A DNA stretch of 64,000 nt from Bombella pollinis (GTDB lineage Bacteria; Pseudomonadota; Alphaproteobacteria; Acetobacterales; Acetobacteraceae), in contig NZ_JANIDX010000007.1 in NCBI RefSeq assembly GCF_026385485.1, positions 1 to 64,000 of the forward strand. Reading direction: 5' to 3'. The notes under the pieces are model-generated. The model saw nothing but the letters and a program-made list of their open reading frames with translations, was not told where the DNA came from and ran no database searches. Shown here piece by piece: positions 1 to 8,826 of the stretch. Within the stretch, counting starts at the first letter, position 1; every line of letters begins with the position of its first letter. The translations under genes were made by a program, and so were the position numbers.

Positions 1-191
1 GCATTGCAGGTCAGTAAAATCTGATGAAGCTTACTCTTGTATAAACACAGTATAAGTTTTCCTTATTTAGGTTATCACTTGCTAAAATAGTGAGTTCGAT
101 CCTTTTTGATTTTAAGTATACCCTATAAGAGTGTTGATTTTATTTTGTTTTCAGGAATAGTTTATAGAGTGAGTTCTAATAAGAAATAGAG

Positions 192-800
192 ATGGTGGAA
201 TATGTGATAAGGGGTACGCCCGTCTGGTTTGATTATCAGAGGGGCGTTGTTCGTGGGCAAAAGCAATGGCATGAAACAACATTCTTTTCTCATAATCAGG
301 GTAACTCCTTTTCGTCTCGTAATGTGGGAAATGGAGATTGGGGGGTATCGTCTTTTATAAGGCGGTATCAAACCTTTTGGATCGTTTCACCCAATGGGAA
401 GGAAGTGCATGTTAGTAATATAAAGTTTAAATGTCGGGATGGACAGGAAGCTATTTTGATACGGGGAGGGAAAAAGGGAGACCCTAACAGCACGTATTTG
501 ACGCTGTATAATATTAATTCGCAGAAAAGTGCTTATTTTGGGATAAAATCTGTTTTTATAGTAGGTGATTATGTTAGGTTTCTTTTTAGGGAGTTCATAT
601 TATATGTAATTTTATATGTTATTGCGTTATTAATTTCAGATTTTGTTATTTCTATAGGGGGAGATGTTATTTTTCTTTTAGTATCTCTTCTAATGATCAT
701 AAAAATATTTATACGTCTTCTTGTTTGTAGGAAGGAGACTAATTTAGCGTTAACTGCGTATTTGCATGATGTTCTTAAAAAAGAAGGGATATCAATGTGA
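192..800 (+). CDS. Hypothetical membrane protein, AT-rich
   Basis: 202 aa of unknown function. Residues 1-125 look soluble and polar. Residues about 130-180 form two closely spaced strongly hydrophobic stretches (FILYVILYVIALLI, then a Val/Ile/Leu/Phe-rich segment), followed by a short basic and polar tail. This suggests a membrane-anchored protein with a cytosolic or periplasmic N-terminal domain. Base composition is clearly more AT-rich than the genes downstream of cas3, a sign of recent transfer. The ATG at 192 has only a weak purine stretch (AGAAATAGAG) before it. It lies upstream of an exported protein gene and the cas operon, all on the same strand. I do not recognise the family. Confidence 0.6.
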   Translation: MVEYVIRGTPVWFDYQRGVVRGQKQWHETTFFSHNQGNSFSSRNVGNGDWGVSSFIRRYQTFWIVSPNGKEVHVSNIKFKCRDGQEAILIRGGKKGDPNSTYLTLYNINSQKSAYFGIKSVFIVGDYVRFLFREFILYVILYVIALLISDFVISIGGDVIFLLVSLLMIIKIFIRLLVCRKETNLALTAYLHDVLKKEGISM

Positions 801-885
801 TGTGTTTGCCCTTTTCTGGACATATATAAGGGTTGTGAGTAGGTTTGTTACTAATATGGAGCGATGTGTCAGGGAAGATGTTGAG

Positions 886-1581
886 ATGAAAAAACTTATC
901 TATCTATTGGGCCTTATCCTTTCATTAAGTGCCATGCCAGCGCAGGCTGATGGTATGTTTAAGATTGCGGCGGCGGATAATCAGCCCTCCGGTTTTGGGA
1001 CAGAGGCTAGCGCGCTGGTGGTTGTGGAGGTGTATCGCATCTCCGTACCAGCAGAGAAAGCACGGGCGAGTATGAAGGATATTCGGCAAGCCTTGGGTTT
1101 GGTGCAGACCTTTAGGGCCCTTCCTGCTGGGACGACCTCTATTACGGCGGCAACTAAGGAGGAGTTTTGGAAGGGCCGGAACATGCGTGAGCGTGTTTTT
1201 ATCAATATGATTCGTAATCAAGGGTATGACATAGACAAAGTGGCAGAGGATGTGACGCCCTTTAACACATTGCCTGTACAGATGTCCGACAATAATAAAG
1301 GTAAGATTGATAGTTCAGAGATGGCTTTTAGCTTCGATGCACAAGCATTTAAGGCAGAAGATAAAAGCGTAAAGCTTACATTTAACGCCTCTGCGAAGCC
1401 CTTTAGCGAGAGTGACCAGTTTTTCAGTAAACAATATACGTTTAAATTGAAGAATGTAGAGACCGGGTATGCGTTTGATAAACCAAAAGAATCATCCAAG
1501 CTTGGGGATCGTAATATTTTTGTCTTTTCAATTACGCCCTTTTTGATGGATAGTTTTCTCTATCCTGTTCAAGCAAAATAA
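886..1581 (+). CDS. Exported hypothetical protein upstream of cas3
   Basis: 231 aa of unknown function. The ATG at 886 is chosen because it opens a textbook Sec signal peptide (MKK, hydrophobic LIYLLGLILSLSAM, cleavage near AQA-DG). The frame stays open further upstream (to 766), but that would bury the signal peptide. The mature part is polar and beta-rich in appearance, with no cysteines or recognisable catalytic motif, so a periplasmic or secreted protein is inferred. It stops 20 bp before cas3 on the same strand, so readthrough into cas3 is possible. Exported proteins are not part of type I-E interference, so a shared function is not implied. Confidence 0.65.
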   Translation: MKKLIYLLGLILSLSAMPAQADGMFKIAAADNQPSGFGTEASALVVVEVYRISVPAEKARASMKDIRQALGLVQTFRALPAGTTSITAATKEEFWKGRNMRERVFINMIRNQGYDIDKVAEDVTPFNTLPVQMSDNNKGKIDSSEMAFSFDAQAFKAEDKSVKLTFNASAKPFSESDQFFSKQYTFKLKNVETGYAFDKPKESSKLGDRNIFVFSITPFLMDSFLYPVQAK

Positions 1582-1601
1582 ATACATAAGGGGGAGAGGG
1601 T

Positions 1602-4127
1602 ATGATGCAGTCTGTTATGGAGTGGCCTGCTAAAAGCCCTCTCCCTGATAGCGATGTTGAGCATCCCGCGCTTTATCATCTCCTTGATGTCGCAGCAGTG
1701 GCGGAAGTGCTTATTGAGCCTTTCCCCTTTTCACCGCCTCTTAAACAGGCTTTTGTAGCTCTTGTTGGGTTGCATGACCTCGGTAAGTTTAGCGAGAGCT
1801 TTCGCGCTATGTTGCGGGAGGGGATAGCTCAGGAGTTTCGGCATTGGGAACTCACAGAAATCTTCCTGTATGAAAAAGATGAGTATTTGGAGGAATGGCT
1901 CGGTGGTGAGGAGGATGTCCGGCGTTGTTTGTATGCGTCCATAGCCGGGCATCATGGTCGTCCTCCGAAAGTGAGTCTGCAAGGGGATAAGTATGACGAA
2001 TGTTTAGAACAATTTGGTGAGGGAGCGGAGAGTGCGTCGGAGGTTTTAGAACTATTCCGTACGCTTTGGCCTGAAGCCTCTTTAGCGGAGCTGAATGAGG
2101 AGGATGCTATCCGCCTATCATGGTGGTTACCGGGTTTCTGTACAGCGGCGGATTGGGTTGGGTCGAACACATTTTATTTTCCTCCGCTAGCCCCGGGGTT
2201 GGAGCCGCAAGTATACTTAGAGAAAGCCCGTGAGACAGCGCGTAAAGCTGTACAGGAGGTAGGGCTTGGCAGCACAAGCGCGCGGGATGAGGCGTTATTT
2301 TCCTTTGCGTTGCGTCCGCTACAAACCGCGTGTGTTGATGTGCCTTTGCCGGATGGTCCTAGTTTGGTCATTTTGGAGGCAGAAACTGGGGCAGGTAAGA
2401 CGGAAGCGGCATTGCTTTTGGCGCAACGTATGGCTTTGGCTGGGAAGGGGCGAGGGTTGTTTTTTGCCCTCCCCACTATGGCAACGGCCGATGCGATGTT
2501 TGAGCGTGTTAAACAAAGCATTGGCAAGATGTTTGACAAGCCAACCCTTACTCTTGCGCATGGGCGGGCGGGTCTTTCGGTCCCTTTTCAAGATTTAGTG
2601 TTGGGGCAAAGCCGTACGGGCGAGGATGTACCACATGATAAGGTTACGAGCTCCGCATGGTTGGCCCATGATAACCGGCGCGCTTTGTTAGCAGATGTTG
2701 GTGTCGGGACGATTGACCAAGCGTTGTTGTCGGTTCTTCCCGTGCGGTTTCAAACATTGCGGCATTATGGCTTATCCTCAAAAATTATAGTGGTGGATGA
2801 GGTTCACGAGATGGGTGAGCCTTATATCGCGCAAGAGCTAGTGGCTTTGTTGAAAATGCATCGGGCGATGGGGGGCTCGGCCATTTTATTAACGGCGACA
2901 TTGCCTTTAACGTGGCGGGAAAAATTACTGGCCACATATGGTGGTGAGGCGCAGTCTTATGCTTACCCCGCGATAACCGTAGCAGGTGGTGAGGCCGTTA
3001 CTGCTTTTGCAGCGGATGAACGCCCCCAAAAAGGCTCGGTAAAGGTAGAACGTCTCGGCACTATGGATGAAGCCGTGCATTATCTTACCGAATGTGCGGC
3101 AAAGGGAGCGGCTTGTGTATGGGTGCGCAATGCGGTTGATGATGCTATTGCCGCGGTAGAGGTTTTGCGCCAGCAAGGGATAGAGGCGCGGCTTTTGCAT
3201 GCGCGTTTTGCGTTATGCGATCGTAAGCGTTTGGAGCAAGAGGTTCTCTCCCGCGTGGGGCGTGATGGCACTGAGCGTGACGGGTTTGTTTTGGTCTCGA
3301 CACAAATTGTTGAGGCATCGTTAGACCTAGATTTTGATGTCATGGTCTCGGACCTTGCGCCTATGGGCTCTCTAATACAGCGTGTCGGGCGGTTATGGCG
3401 GCATATGGACCGTCGTCCTGCCGCAAATCGGCCCGTACCCGCACCAATCTTGAAGGTTCTTTCACCTGACCCTGCGGTGATAGAGGGTGAGCGTTGGCTA
3501 CAAGGGGCTTTGGGTAAGGGGGAATGGGTGTACCCCCTGCCTGATATGTGGAGAACGGCCTCTGTTCTATTCCGCACGGGGCAAATTGAAGCTCCAGAAG
3601 GCTTGCGGAGTCTTATTGAGGCTGTTCATGGGGATGAAGCCGAGCCGGTACCGCCCGTTTTAGAGAATGCGGAAAATGAAAGATGGGGCAAGGATTCAGC
3701 GGCTAATAATTTAGCGTGTCTAAATATTGTCGCTTTAGGGGATGGCTATCGTAAGGCTGGCAATGGAGCGGATGATGCGCGTTATCCGACACGTCTGGGT
3801 GATGAGACGAGAACATTAATGGTAGCGCGTTATACAGAGGCAGGCTTACGCCCTTGGGCGCAGGCTGATGGCAGTACCAATGGTGATGAGAAGGCTTTAT
3901 GGCACTTATCGGAGCTTTCTGTGCGGGTTGCTAAAGTAGCGCACCTTGAATTGCCAGACCAAGCTGCCCCAGCGATTCAGGCTATTAAGAAAGACTGGCC
4001 TCAATGGAGGCAAGCCAGCGTTACGCTATGCCCTGTGCAGGAGCCTGAAGGCGATATTTGTGCGGGACTGCATTATGACAGAGATAACGGGCTAGTATTC
4101 TACAATAAAGAGGATGAAAAGAGATAG
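1602..4127 (+). CDS. cas3: CRISPR-associated helicase/nuclease Cas3 (type I-E)
   Basis: 841 aa, normal for a fused HD-nuclease/helicase Cas3. Cascade recruits it to unwind and degrade the non-target strand of invader DNA. The N-terminal HD domain shows His26, the HD pair at 58-59 (LHDLGKF) and the double His at 117-118 (AGHHGRPP). The superfamily 2 helicase follows: Walker A ETGAGKTE at 261-268, DEVH at 399-402, TATLP at 431-435, STQIVEASLD at 566-575 and the arginine-finger motif QRVGR at 593-597. All motifs look intact, so it should be active. ATG 1602 follows a strong purine-rich RBS (GGGGGAGAGGG). A 93-bp gap separates it from cas8e, which may therefore have its own promoter. Confidence 0.97.
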   Translation: MMQSVMEWPAKSPLPDSDVEHPALYHLLDVAAVAEVLIEPFPFSPPLKQAFVALVGLHDLGKFSESFRAMLREGIAQEFRHWELTEIFLYEKDEYLEEWLGGEEDVRRCLYASIAGHHGRPPKVSLQGDKYDECLEQFGEGAESASEVLELFRTLWPEASLAELNEEDAIRLSWWLPGFCTAADWVGSNTFYFPPLAPGLEPQVYLEKARETARKAVQEVGLGSTSARDEALFSFALRPLQTACVDVPLPDGPSLVILEAETGAGKTEAALLLAQRMALAGKGRGLFFALPTMATADAMFERVKQSIGKMFDKPTLTLAHGRAGLSVPFQDLVLGQSRTGEDVPHDKVTSSAWLAHDNRRALLADVGVGTIDQALLSVLPVRFQTLRHYGLSSKIIVVDEVHEMGEPYIAQELVALLKMHRAMGGSAILLTATLPLTWREKLLATYGGEAQSYAYPAITVAGGEAVTAFAADERPQKGSVKVERLGTMDEAVHYLTECAAKGAACVWVRNAVDDAIAAVEVLRQQGIEARLLHARFALCDRKRLEQEVLSRVGRDGTERDGFVLVSTQIVEASLDLDFDVMVSDLAPMGSLIQRVGRLWRHMDRRPAANRPVPAPILKVLSPDPAVIEGERWLQGALGKGEWVYPLPDMWRTASVLFRTGQIEAPEGLRSLIEAVHGDEAEPVPPVLENAENERWGKDSAANNLACLNIVALGDGYRKAGNGADDARYPTRLGDETRTLMVARYTEAGLRPWAQADGSTNGDEKALWHLSELSVRVAKVAHLELPDQAAPAIQAIKKDWPQWRQASVTLCPVQEPEGDICAGLHYDRDNGLVFYNKEDEKR

Positions 4128-4220
4128 TATTTATTATCAACACAGAGTTGTGTCTATATGGCTATTGCTGGGTAAGATTTCTCTTTACGGTTAGTTTGAA
4201 TAGTTTGTGAGGGCTTAGCG

Positions 4221-5732
4221 TTGTTGAATCTCATCACGGATCCGTGGATTCCTGTAAAATGTAAAGAGGGCCGCCGGGTGATTGCCCCGTGGCAAATAGC
4301 GGAGAGTGATGTACTATTCCCCGATTGGCCTAGGCCTGATTTTAACGTTGCGTGCTTGGAGCTATTAATTGGGCTTGTTTATATGGCAACCCCGCCTTCT
4401 GATAAGAAGGATTGGAAGGCACGTACAAAGCCCGACCCGGAGGGATTAAGGACCGCGTTGGAGGCTTATGCTCCGGCTTTCTTTTTAATGGGGGATGGGC
4501 CGCGTTTCTTGCAGGATTATGACAAGCTTGATGGTGCGCCTAAGCCCGTTGACACATTGTTTATCGATAGTGCTAGCGATCAAGCAAAAAAGGAGAATCG
4601 GGACCTTATGGTCCATCGCCAGCGTTATAAGTGTTTGACGTTGCCAGAAGCGGCTATGGCTCTCTACACTTTGCAGGATTTTGCGCCTGCTGGTGGTTCT
4701 GGGTATCTAACCTCCATGCGTGGTGGTGGCCCGCTTGTGACGATTTTAGACCCCGGCAAAACATTGTGGGATTTAGTGTGGTTGAATGTGCCATTTGGCC
4801 AGCCTTCTATGATGAAGGACCTCCCATGGATGCGCCCGACCCGAACATCAGAGAAGGGGAAGGGGCCAGTACGGCCTAATGATGGTAAGGATGAAAATGC
4901 TCCTCCCTTTACGGCTGAAGCCTTTTTTGGCATGCCCCGCCGCCTACGTCTTGTAGGGGATGAACAGGGGATAACGGGGGTTATCCAAAAACGACACGGG
5001 ACGAATTATGAAGGGTGGCAGCATCCTCTTAGTCCCTATTATCGTATGAAGTCCGGAGAAATGCCACTTCCCCGGCACCCGCGTGCGGGTCGGTTTGGGT
5101 ACCGTAATTGGTTGGGTGTTCTTATTGTAGGGAAACCTTCTCGTGAGGATGAAGAGGGTTTAGAGCATCGGGCTTTAATTCTTCAAGAATGGGACGGGAT
5201 GGACAGACCAACAGGGAAGCAAGTGTCTGTTATCGTCGCGGGTTGGGCTATGAGTAAGGGGAGTCCGTTAGATTTTGTTTTTTCACGTCAACCAATGCAG
5301 ATTTGTTCGGCTGAAGCGGTAAGGCGTGTGAAATGTTTTATTGAGGCTGCGGAGATGGTGGCTTCTATGCTGCATCAGGCTTTAGCGTCTCTTTTGGATA
5401 AAGGGGAAGCGCGTGACGCGCAGCGGGAGGAGTTTTATCTCAAGACGGAACCGGCTTTTTATGAGCATTTTCGCGACATAGCCGAAGGTGGTAACCCTGC
5501 CGAGGCGTGGTTGGGTGAGATGCGGGATCAAGCTTTGTCTCAATTTGATGTCTTAGCCAAACCAGGACTCTCTGAGCGTGGCATGAAGGAGATGAAGGCG
5601 ATCGCAGAGGCGCGGAAGTTCTTGAGCATAGCGTTACATGGCCATGGCAAAAAAACAGGGGCTTCATTGTTCCAGAAGTTAGGTCTTCCTGTTCCTACAA
5701 CAAAAGCGCAGAAGAAGGGGCAAGCGGCATGA
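4221..5732 (+). CDS. cas8e: Cascade large subunit Cas8e (Cse1/CasA)
   Basis: 503 aa, the usual size for Cse1. It is the large Cascade subunit that recognises the PAM, helps open the target and docks Cas3. The family signature N-terminus (NLITDPWIPV) is present. No ATG fits this start: the frame opens with tandem TTG codons at 4221 and 4224, preceded by GTGAGGG at 4207-4213, so a TTG start is inferred. TTG at 4224 would give the more typical MNLITDPW. The stop overlaps the cse2 start as ATGA at 5729-5732. The 93-bp spacer upstream contains a small inverted repeat (ACACA/TGTGT) and could hold a Cascade promoter. Confidence 0.95.
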   Translation: MLNLITDPWIPVKCKEGRRVIAPWQIAESDVLFPDWPRPDFNVACLELLIGLVYMATPPSDKKDWKARTKPDPEGLRTALEAYAPAFFLMGDGPRFLQDYDKLDGAPKPVDTLFIDSASDQAKKENRDLMVHRQRYKCLTLPEAAMALYTLQDFAPAGGSGYLTSMRGGGPLVTILDPGKTLWDLVWLNVPFGQPSMMKDLPWMRPTRTSEKGKGPVRPNDGKDENAPPFTAEAFFGMPRRLRLVGDEQGITGVIQKRHGTNYEGWQHPLSPYYRMKSGEMPLPRHPRAGRFGYRNWLGVLIVGKPSREDEEGLEHRALILQEWDGMDRPTGKQVSVIVAGWAMSKGSPLDFVFSRQPMQICSAEAVRRVKCFIEAAEMVASMLHQALASLLDKGEARDAQREEFYLKTEPAFYEHFRDIAEGGNPAEAWLGEMRDQALSQFDVLAKPGLSERGMKEMKAIAEARKFLSIALHGHGKKTGASLFQKLGLPVPTTKAQKKGQAA

Positions 5733-6295
5733 GTGAGAAACGATCAATCGGGGAGGAAATTTTCCAATGGTGGAGGAATTATATCGCCCCGCGCGTGCAG
5801 GGCCAGTCTGAGGATGAGGCGGAGGGTAAAGCCCAAAAAGCGGGTAGTCGTGACGCACGGCAAAGTGCAGCGCGTGCCTTAAGTGCGCGGTTACGCCGCA
5901 GTACATATCCTGATATTTTGTTTGAGCCGACCGTCTCTAGGCTGGTTGTTACGCTGGGTTTAGGAGAGCATCAGCTAAAGCCTTTTGCTCAGACGCTGCA
6001 TGTTATTAGCTTTGTGCGTCACAATGTGCCCGATAGCTTAGCAAAGCGGTTAAAGGGCGCAGATGAAACCCCTGTGATGTCGCATATGCGCTTTAAGCAA
6101 TTAATCACGGCAGAGAGAGATGAGGTCGCGTCTTTATTGCGGCGTGCCGTCACTTCGGCGGATGAGAAATGTAATGTGGCGCGCCTTGCAGGGGATATGA
6201 TGTTTTGGGGCGATCAAACGCGTACGCGCTGGTGTTTGGACTATTTCGGGGTTCCGTTTGGCTCTGAAAAGAAGGCTGAGCCTAGCCAAGCTTGA
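5729..6295 (+). CDS. cse2: Cascade small subunit Cse2 (CasB/Cas11e)
   Basis: 188 aa, basic and helical as expected for Cse2. Two copies line the Cascade belly and stabilise the R-loop with the displaced strand. The YPDILFEPTVSRLVVTLGL-type core and the RLKGADETPVMSHMRFKQLI segment fit the family. It starts by ATGA overlap with cas8e, indicating translational coupling, and is followed by cas7e after 40 bp. Identification rests on position plus family resemblance, because Cse2 proteins are poorly conserved. Confidence 0.9.
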   Translation: MSEKRSIGEEIFQWWRNYIAPRVQGQSEDEAEGKAQKAGSRDARQSAARALSARLRRSTYPDILFEPTVSRLVVTLGLGEHQLKPFAQTLHVISFVRHNVPDSLAKRLKGADETPVMSHMRFKQLITAERDEVASLLRRAVTSADEKCNVARLAGDMMFWGDQTRTRWCLDYFGVPFGSEKKAEPSQA

Positions 6296-6335
6296 GTTTC
6301 TGTTTTTACCTGATGGATAGAGTGAGTGTTTTAGC

Positions 6336-7406
6336 ATGACTGTTTTTGTACAATTCCACCTTTTGACGACATACGGCCCATCTAATCCTAATCGTGACGA
6401 TATGGGGCGGCCGAAGCAGGCTGTGATTGGTGGTGAGACGCGTTTGCGGCACTCCTCACAATCGATCAAGCGCGCGTTGCGGGAGAGTGCCTTCTTTGCG
6501 GAGAATCTTGCGGGTCATATGGGGGTGCGGACGAAGCGTCTTTACGGTAAGTTGGTCGAACATTTAGTGAAGAATGGCATCAAAGAGGCGGTTGCTCATA
6601 AAACTGCTGAAGAGGTTGCGGGTATTTTCGGTAAATTAGAATCTGCAGGGAAAGAGTCCGGCGATAAGCTTGCTACGACACTAGCTTTTATTTCTCCAGA
6701 AGAACAGAAATTGGCCTATGAATTGGCTGAATCTGCGGCTGCAGGTGAGAAATTACCGAAGGATAAAGACCTTAAAAACCGGGTTCTTCGGAATGCTGAT
6801 GGTGCGGTGGATGTGGCTATGTTTGGGCGTATGCTGGCCTCTGATGCGGACTTCAATCGGGATGCCGCTGTGCAAGTGGCTCACGCTTTTACGACGCACC
6901 GGTCTATAGAGCAAGAAGACTGGTTCTCTGCGGTGGATGACCTCAATAAAGCAGATGAGACAGGGGCCGCGCATATTGGCGAGACCGGTTTTGGCTCTGG
7001 CGTATTCTATCACTATGTTTGCGTGAATGTGGACCTTTTGATTGAAAATCTAGCGGGTGATAAAGAGCTTGCTGTTAAAGCGTTGGAGGCCTTGGCAAAA
7101 GGTCTAGCGCAAGCGACGCCTAGCGGTAAGCAGAACAGCTTTGCTCATCATCCACGCGCCCATTACATTTTGGCAGAGCGTGGCGAGCAAGCCCCGCGTG
7201 ATTTGTCTGGTGCCTTCTTTAAGGCTGTGGAAGGCAAGGACTTGCTGGGTGAATCCGTTACGAAATTGGAAGCTACCCGTGAGGCGATTGATAGAGCCTA
7301 TGGTCCATGCTGGGAGGCAGAAGCTAAGCTGCATGTTGGTCATGATGATGGCGCGACATTGGAAGAGATTGCTGCATTTGCAGGCGAAGCCGCGCGGGGT
7401 GCGTGA
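6336..7406 (+). CDS. cas7e: Cascade backbone subunit Cas7e (Cse4/CasC)
   Basis: 356 aa, typical length. Six copies form the filament that holds the crRNA spacer. The N-terminus (TVFVQFHLLTTYGPSNPNRDDMGRPKQ) is close to the family consensus, with the Gly-Arg-Pro-Lys stretch and the SSQSIKRALR helix following. The C-terminal half has the SFAHHPRAHYILAERGEQ region typical of Cse4. The start follows a short 40-bp gap after cse2. The stop TGA at 7404-7406 shares its last A with the preferred cas5e ATG. Confidence 0.95.
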   Translation: MTVFVQFHLLTTYGPSNPNRDDMGRPKQAVIGGETRLRHSSQSIKRALRESAFFAENLAGHMGVRTKRLYGKLVEHLVKNGIKEAVAHKTAEEVAGIFGKLESAGKESGDKLATTLAFISPEEQKLAYELAESAAAGEKLPKDKDLKNRVLRNADGAVDVAMFGRMLASDADFNRDAAVQVAHAFTTHRSIEQEDWFSAVDDLNKADETGAAHIGETGFGSGVFYHYVCVNVDLLIENLAGDKELAVKALEALAKGLAQATPSGKQNSFAHHPRAHYILAERGEQAPRDLSGAFFKAVEGKDLLGESVTKLEATREAIDRAYGPCWEAEAKLHVGHDDGATLEEIAAFAGEAARGA

Positions 7407-8146
7407 TGTCTTCTTATCTGGTGTTTTCGCTCGCAGCCTCTCTTGGGGCGATGGGCGAACTTGCCGGGCATGAGCGGCGCGGGTCGCTGCTCTGGCCCGG
7501 TCGCTCCGCCCTTATTGGTTTGATGGGGGCAGCCTTAGGCATTCCGCGTGATGGTGATTTCTCACTATTAGATGCGTTAAAGATTGATGTGGCGATTTTT
7601 GCAAGCGGTGAGGGGGTGCGGGATTTTCATACAATCCAAGCTGTGCCATCCGCTGCGGTGAAGAAGCCCAATTCGCGCCCGGAGGCTTTGTTAGCTGCGG
7701 GGGACAAGGTAGAGACGAGCATTACGCTGCGTGACTACCGGGCGGGGGTGTTCTATGGCATCGCCGTACAGGGTGAAGGCTTGAAGGTTATAGAAGCTGC
7801 CTTAAAGAAGCCGTGTTTTACGCTCTATTTAGGGCGGAAATCATGCCCGCTTGCTGCACCACCACACCCGCAAATCGTAGAAGCGGATACGGTGGAGGAC
7901 GCTTTGGGGCATATAATAGTGCCGAGGGTGCCACATTGGTTTTCGTCCTTTGGGGAGGAGGGCAAATTAGAGGCACGCACTCTCGTGGTGGATGGCGCGC
8001 ATAGTGATGAACACGCCCCGCGTGAGATTGTGCACGATGTGCCGTTAGACCGGCAACGCTGGCATTTTGCTGCGCGCGAGGTTGCTCTGCGCTCGGTGTC
8101 GATTAAGGCACAAATAGCCGGAGAGACAAAGGGGGAGGCGCGCTAA
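7406..8146 (+). CDS. cas5e: Cascade subunit Cas5e (CasD)
   Basis: 246 aa. Cas5e caps the 5' handle of the crRNA. The N-terminus is family-like (SYLVFSLAASLGAMGE, then the GRSALIGLMGAALGI motif). ATG 7406 is chosen because it makes a TGATG junction with the cas7e stop; an in-frame GTG at 7403 is a less likely alternative. The stop TAA shares its last base with the cas6e ATG at 8146, continuing the tightly coupled layout. Confidence 0.93.
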   Translation: MSSYLVFSLAASLGAMGELAGHERRGSLLWPGRSALIGLMGAALGIPRDGDFSLLDALKIDVAIFASGEGVRDFHTIQAVPSAAVKKPNSRPEALLAAGDKVETSITLRDYRAGVFYGIAVQGEGLKVIEAALKKPCFTLYLGRKSCPLAAPPHPQIVEADTVEDALGHIIVPRVPHWFSSFGEEGKLEARTLVVDGAHSDEHAPREIVHDVPLDRQRWHFAAREVALRSVSIKAQIAGETKGEAR

Positions 8147-8826
8147 TGGAGTGGTATTTAAGCCGTATTCGCCTCTCGCGTAGTCCTGTCGTGCGTGTTT
8201 TGGAGGATACGTTAAAACAGCCCGATGCGGGACACAGGCGGTCTGCTCAGCATAATATGTTATGGTCTGCTTTTGCGACAGACCCCGACCAAAAGCGGGA
8301 TTTCCTCTGGCGGGCAGAGAGCGATGGGAGTTTTATCACTTTATCGCCGCGCCCACCACGGGATGATAATGAGCTGTTTGAAAAACCGGTGGTTAAGCCT
8401 TTTGCTCCTCAGTTGCAGGTGGGGGACCGGTTGCGCTTTCAACTACAAGTCAACGCAACACGGATGAAGCGTGATACGGGCAAGCGTGTTGATGTTGTGT
8501 TGGATGCGCTTTATCCCGTGGCGAAAGAGGAACGAGCAGCAAAGCGTATGGATCTTGCACAGCAAGAGGGCCAAGCATGGCTTGCCCGCCAAGGTGAGAG
8601 TGCTGGCTTTGTGTTGGAAAATATGCAGGTTGAGGATTACCGTGTGGAGCGGCTGCCACGTTTTGATAAACGGCGTGGCAAAGAGCAGCCAGAATTCGGT
8701 ATCTTGGACCTGACAGGGCAGTTAGAGGTCACGGACCCTCAAGCCTTTTTGGAGAGGATGGGTAAAGGCTTTGGCCGCGCAAAGGCCTTTGGGTGTGGGC
8801 TTATGCTCATCCGGCGGGCTATATGA
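8146..8826 (+). CDS. cas6e: crRNA-processing endoribonuclease Cas6e (CasE)
   Basis: 226 aa. It cleaves pre-crRNA 3' of each repeat hairpin and stays bound to it. The family pattern around the catalytic His (SAQHNMLWSAF, His36) is visible, as is the C-terminal glycine-rich RNA-binding loop KGFGRAKAFGCGLMLIRR. The repeats downstream have the stable 6-bp stem expected of its substrate. It is coupled by TAATG to cas5e and by ATGA to cas1. Confidence 0.94.
   Translation: MEWYLSRIRLSRSPVVRVLEDTLKQPDAGHRRSAQHNMLWSAFATDPDQKRDFLWRAESDGSFITLSPRPPRDDNELFEKPVVKPFAPQLQVGDRLRFQLQVNATRMKRDTGKRVDVVLDALYPVAKEERAAKRMDLAQQEGQAWLARQGESAGFVLENMQVEDYRVERLPRFDKRRGKEQPEFGILDLTGQLEVTDPQAFLERMGKGFGRAKAFGCGLMLIRRAI

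Noticed and set aside
3080..3577. 165-aa open frame on the minus strand inside cas3
   Set aside because: It lies wholly within cas3, whose reading is supported by complete helicase motifs, and it has an Arg/Ser-rich composition typical of an antisense shadow.
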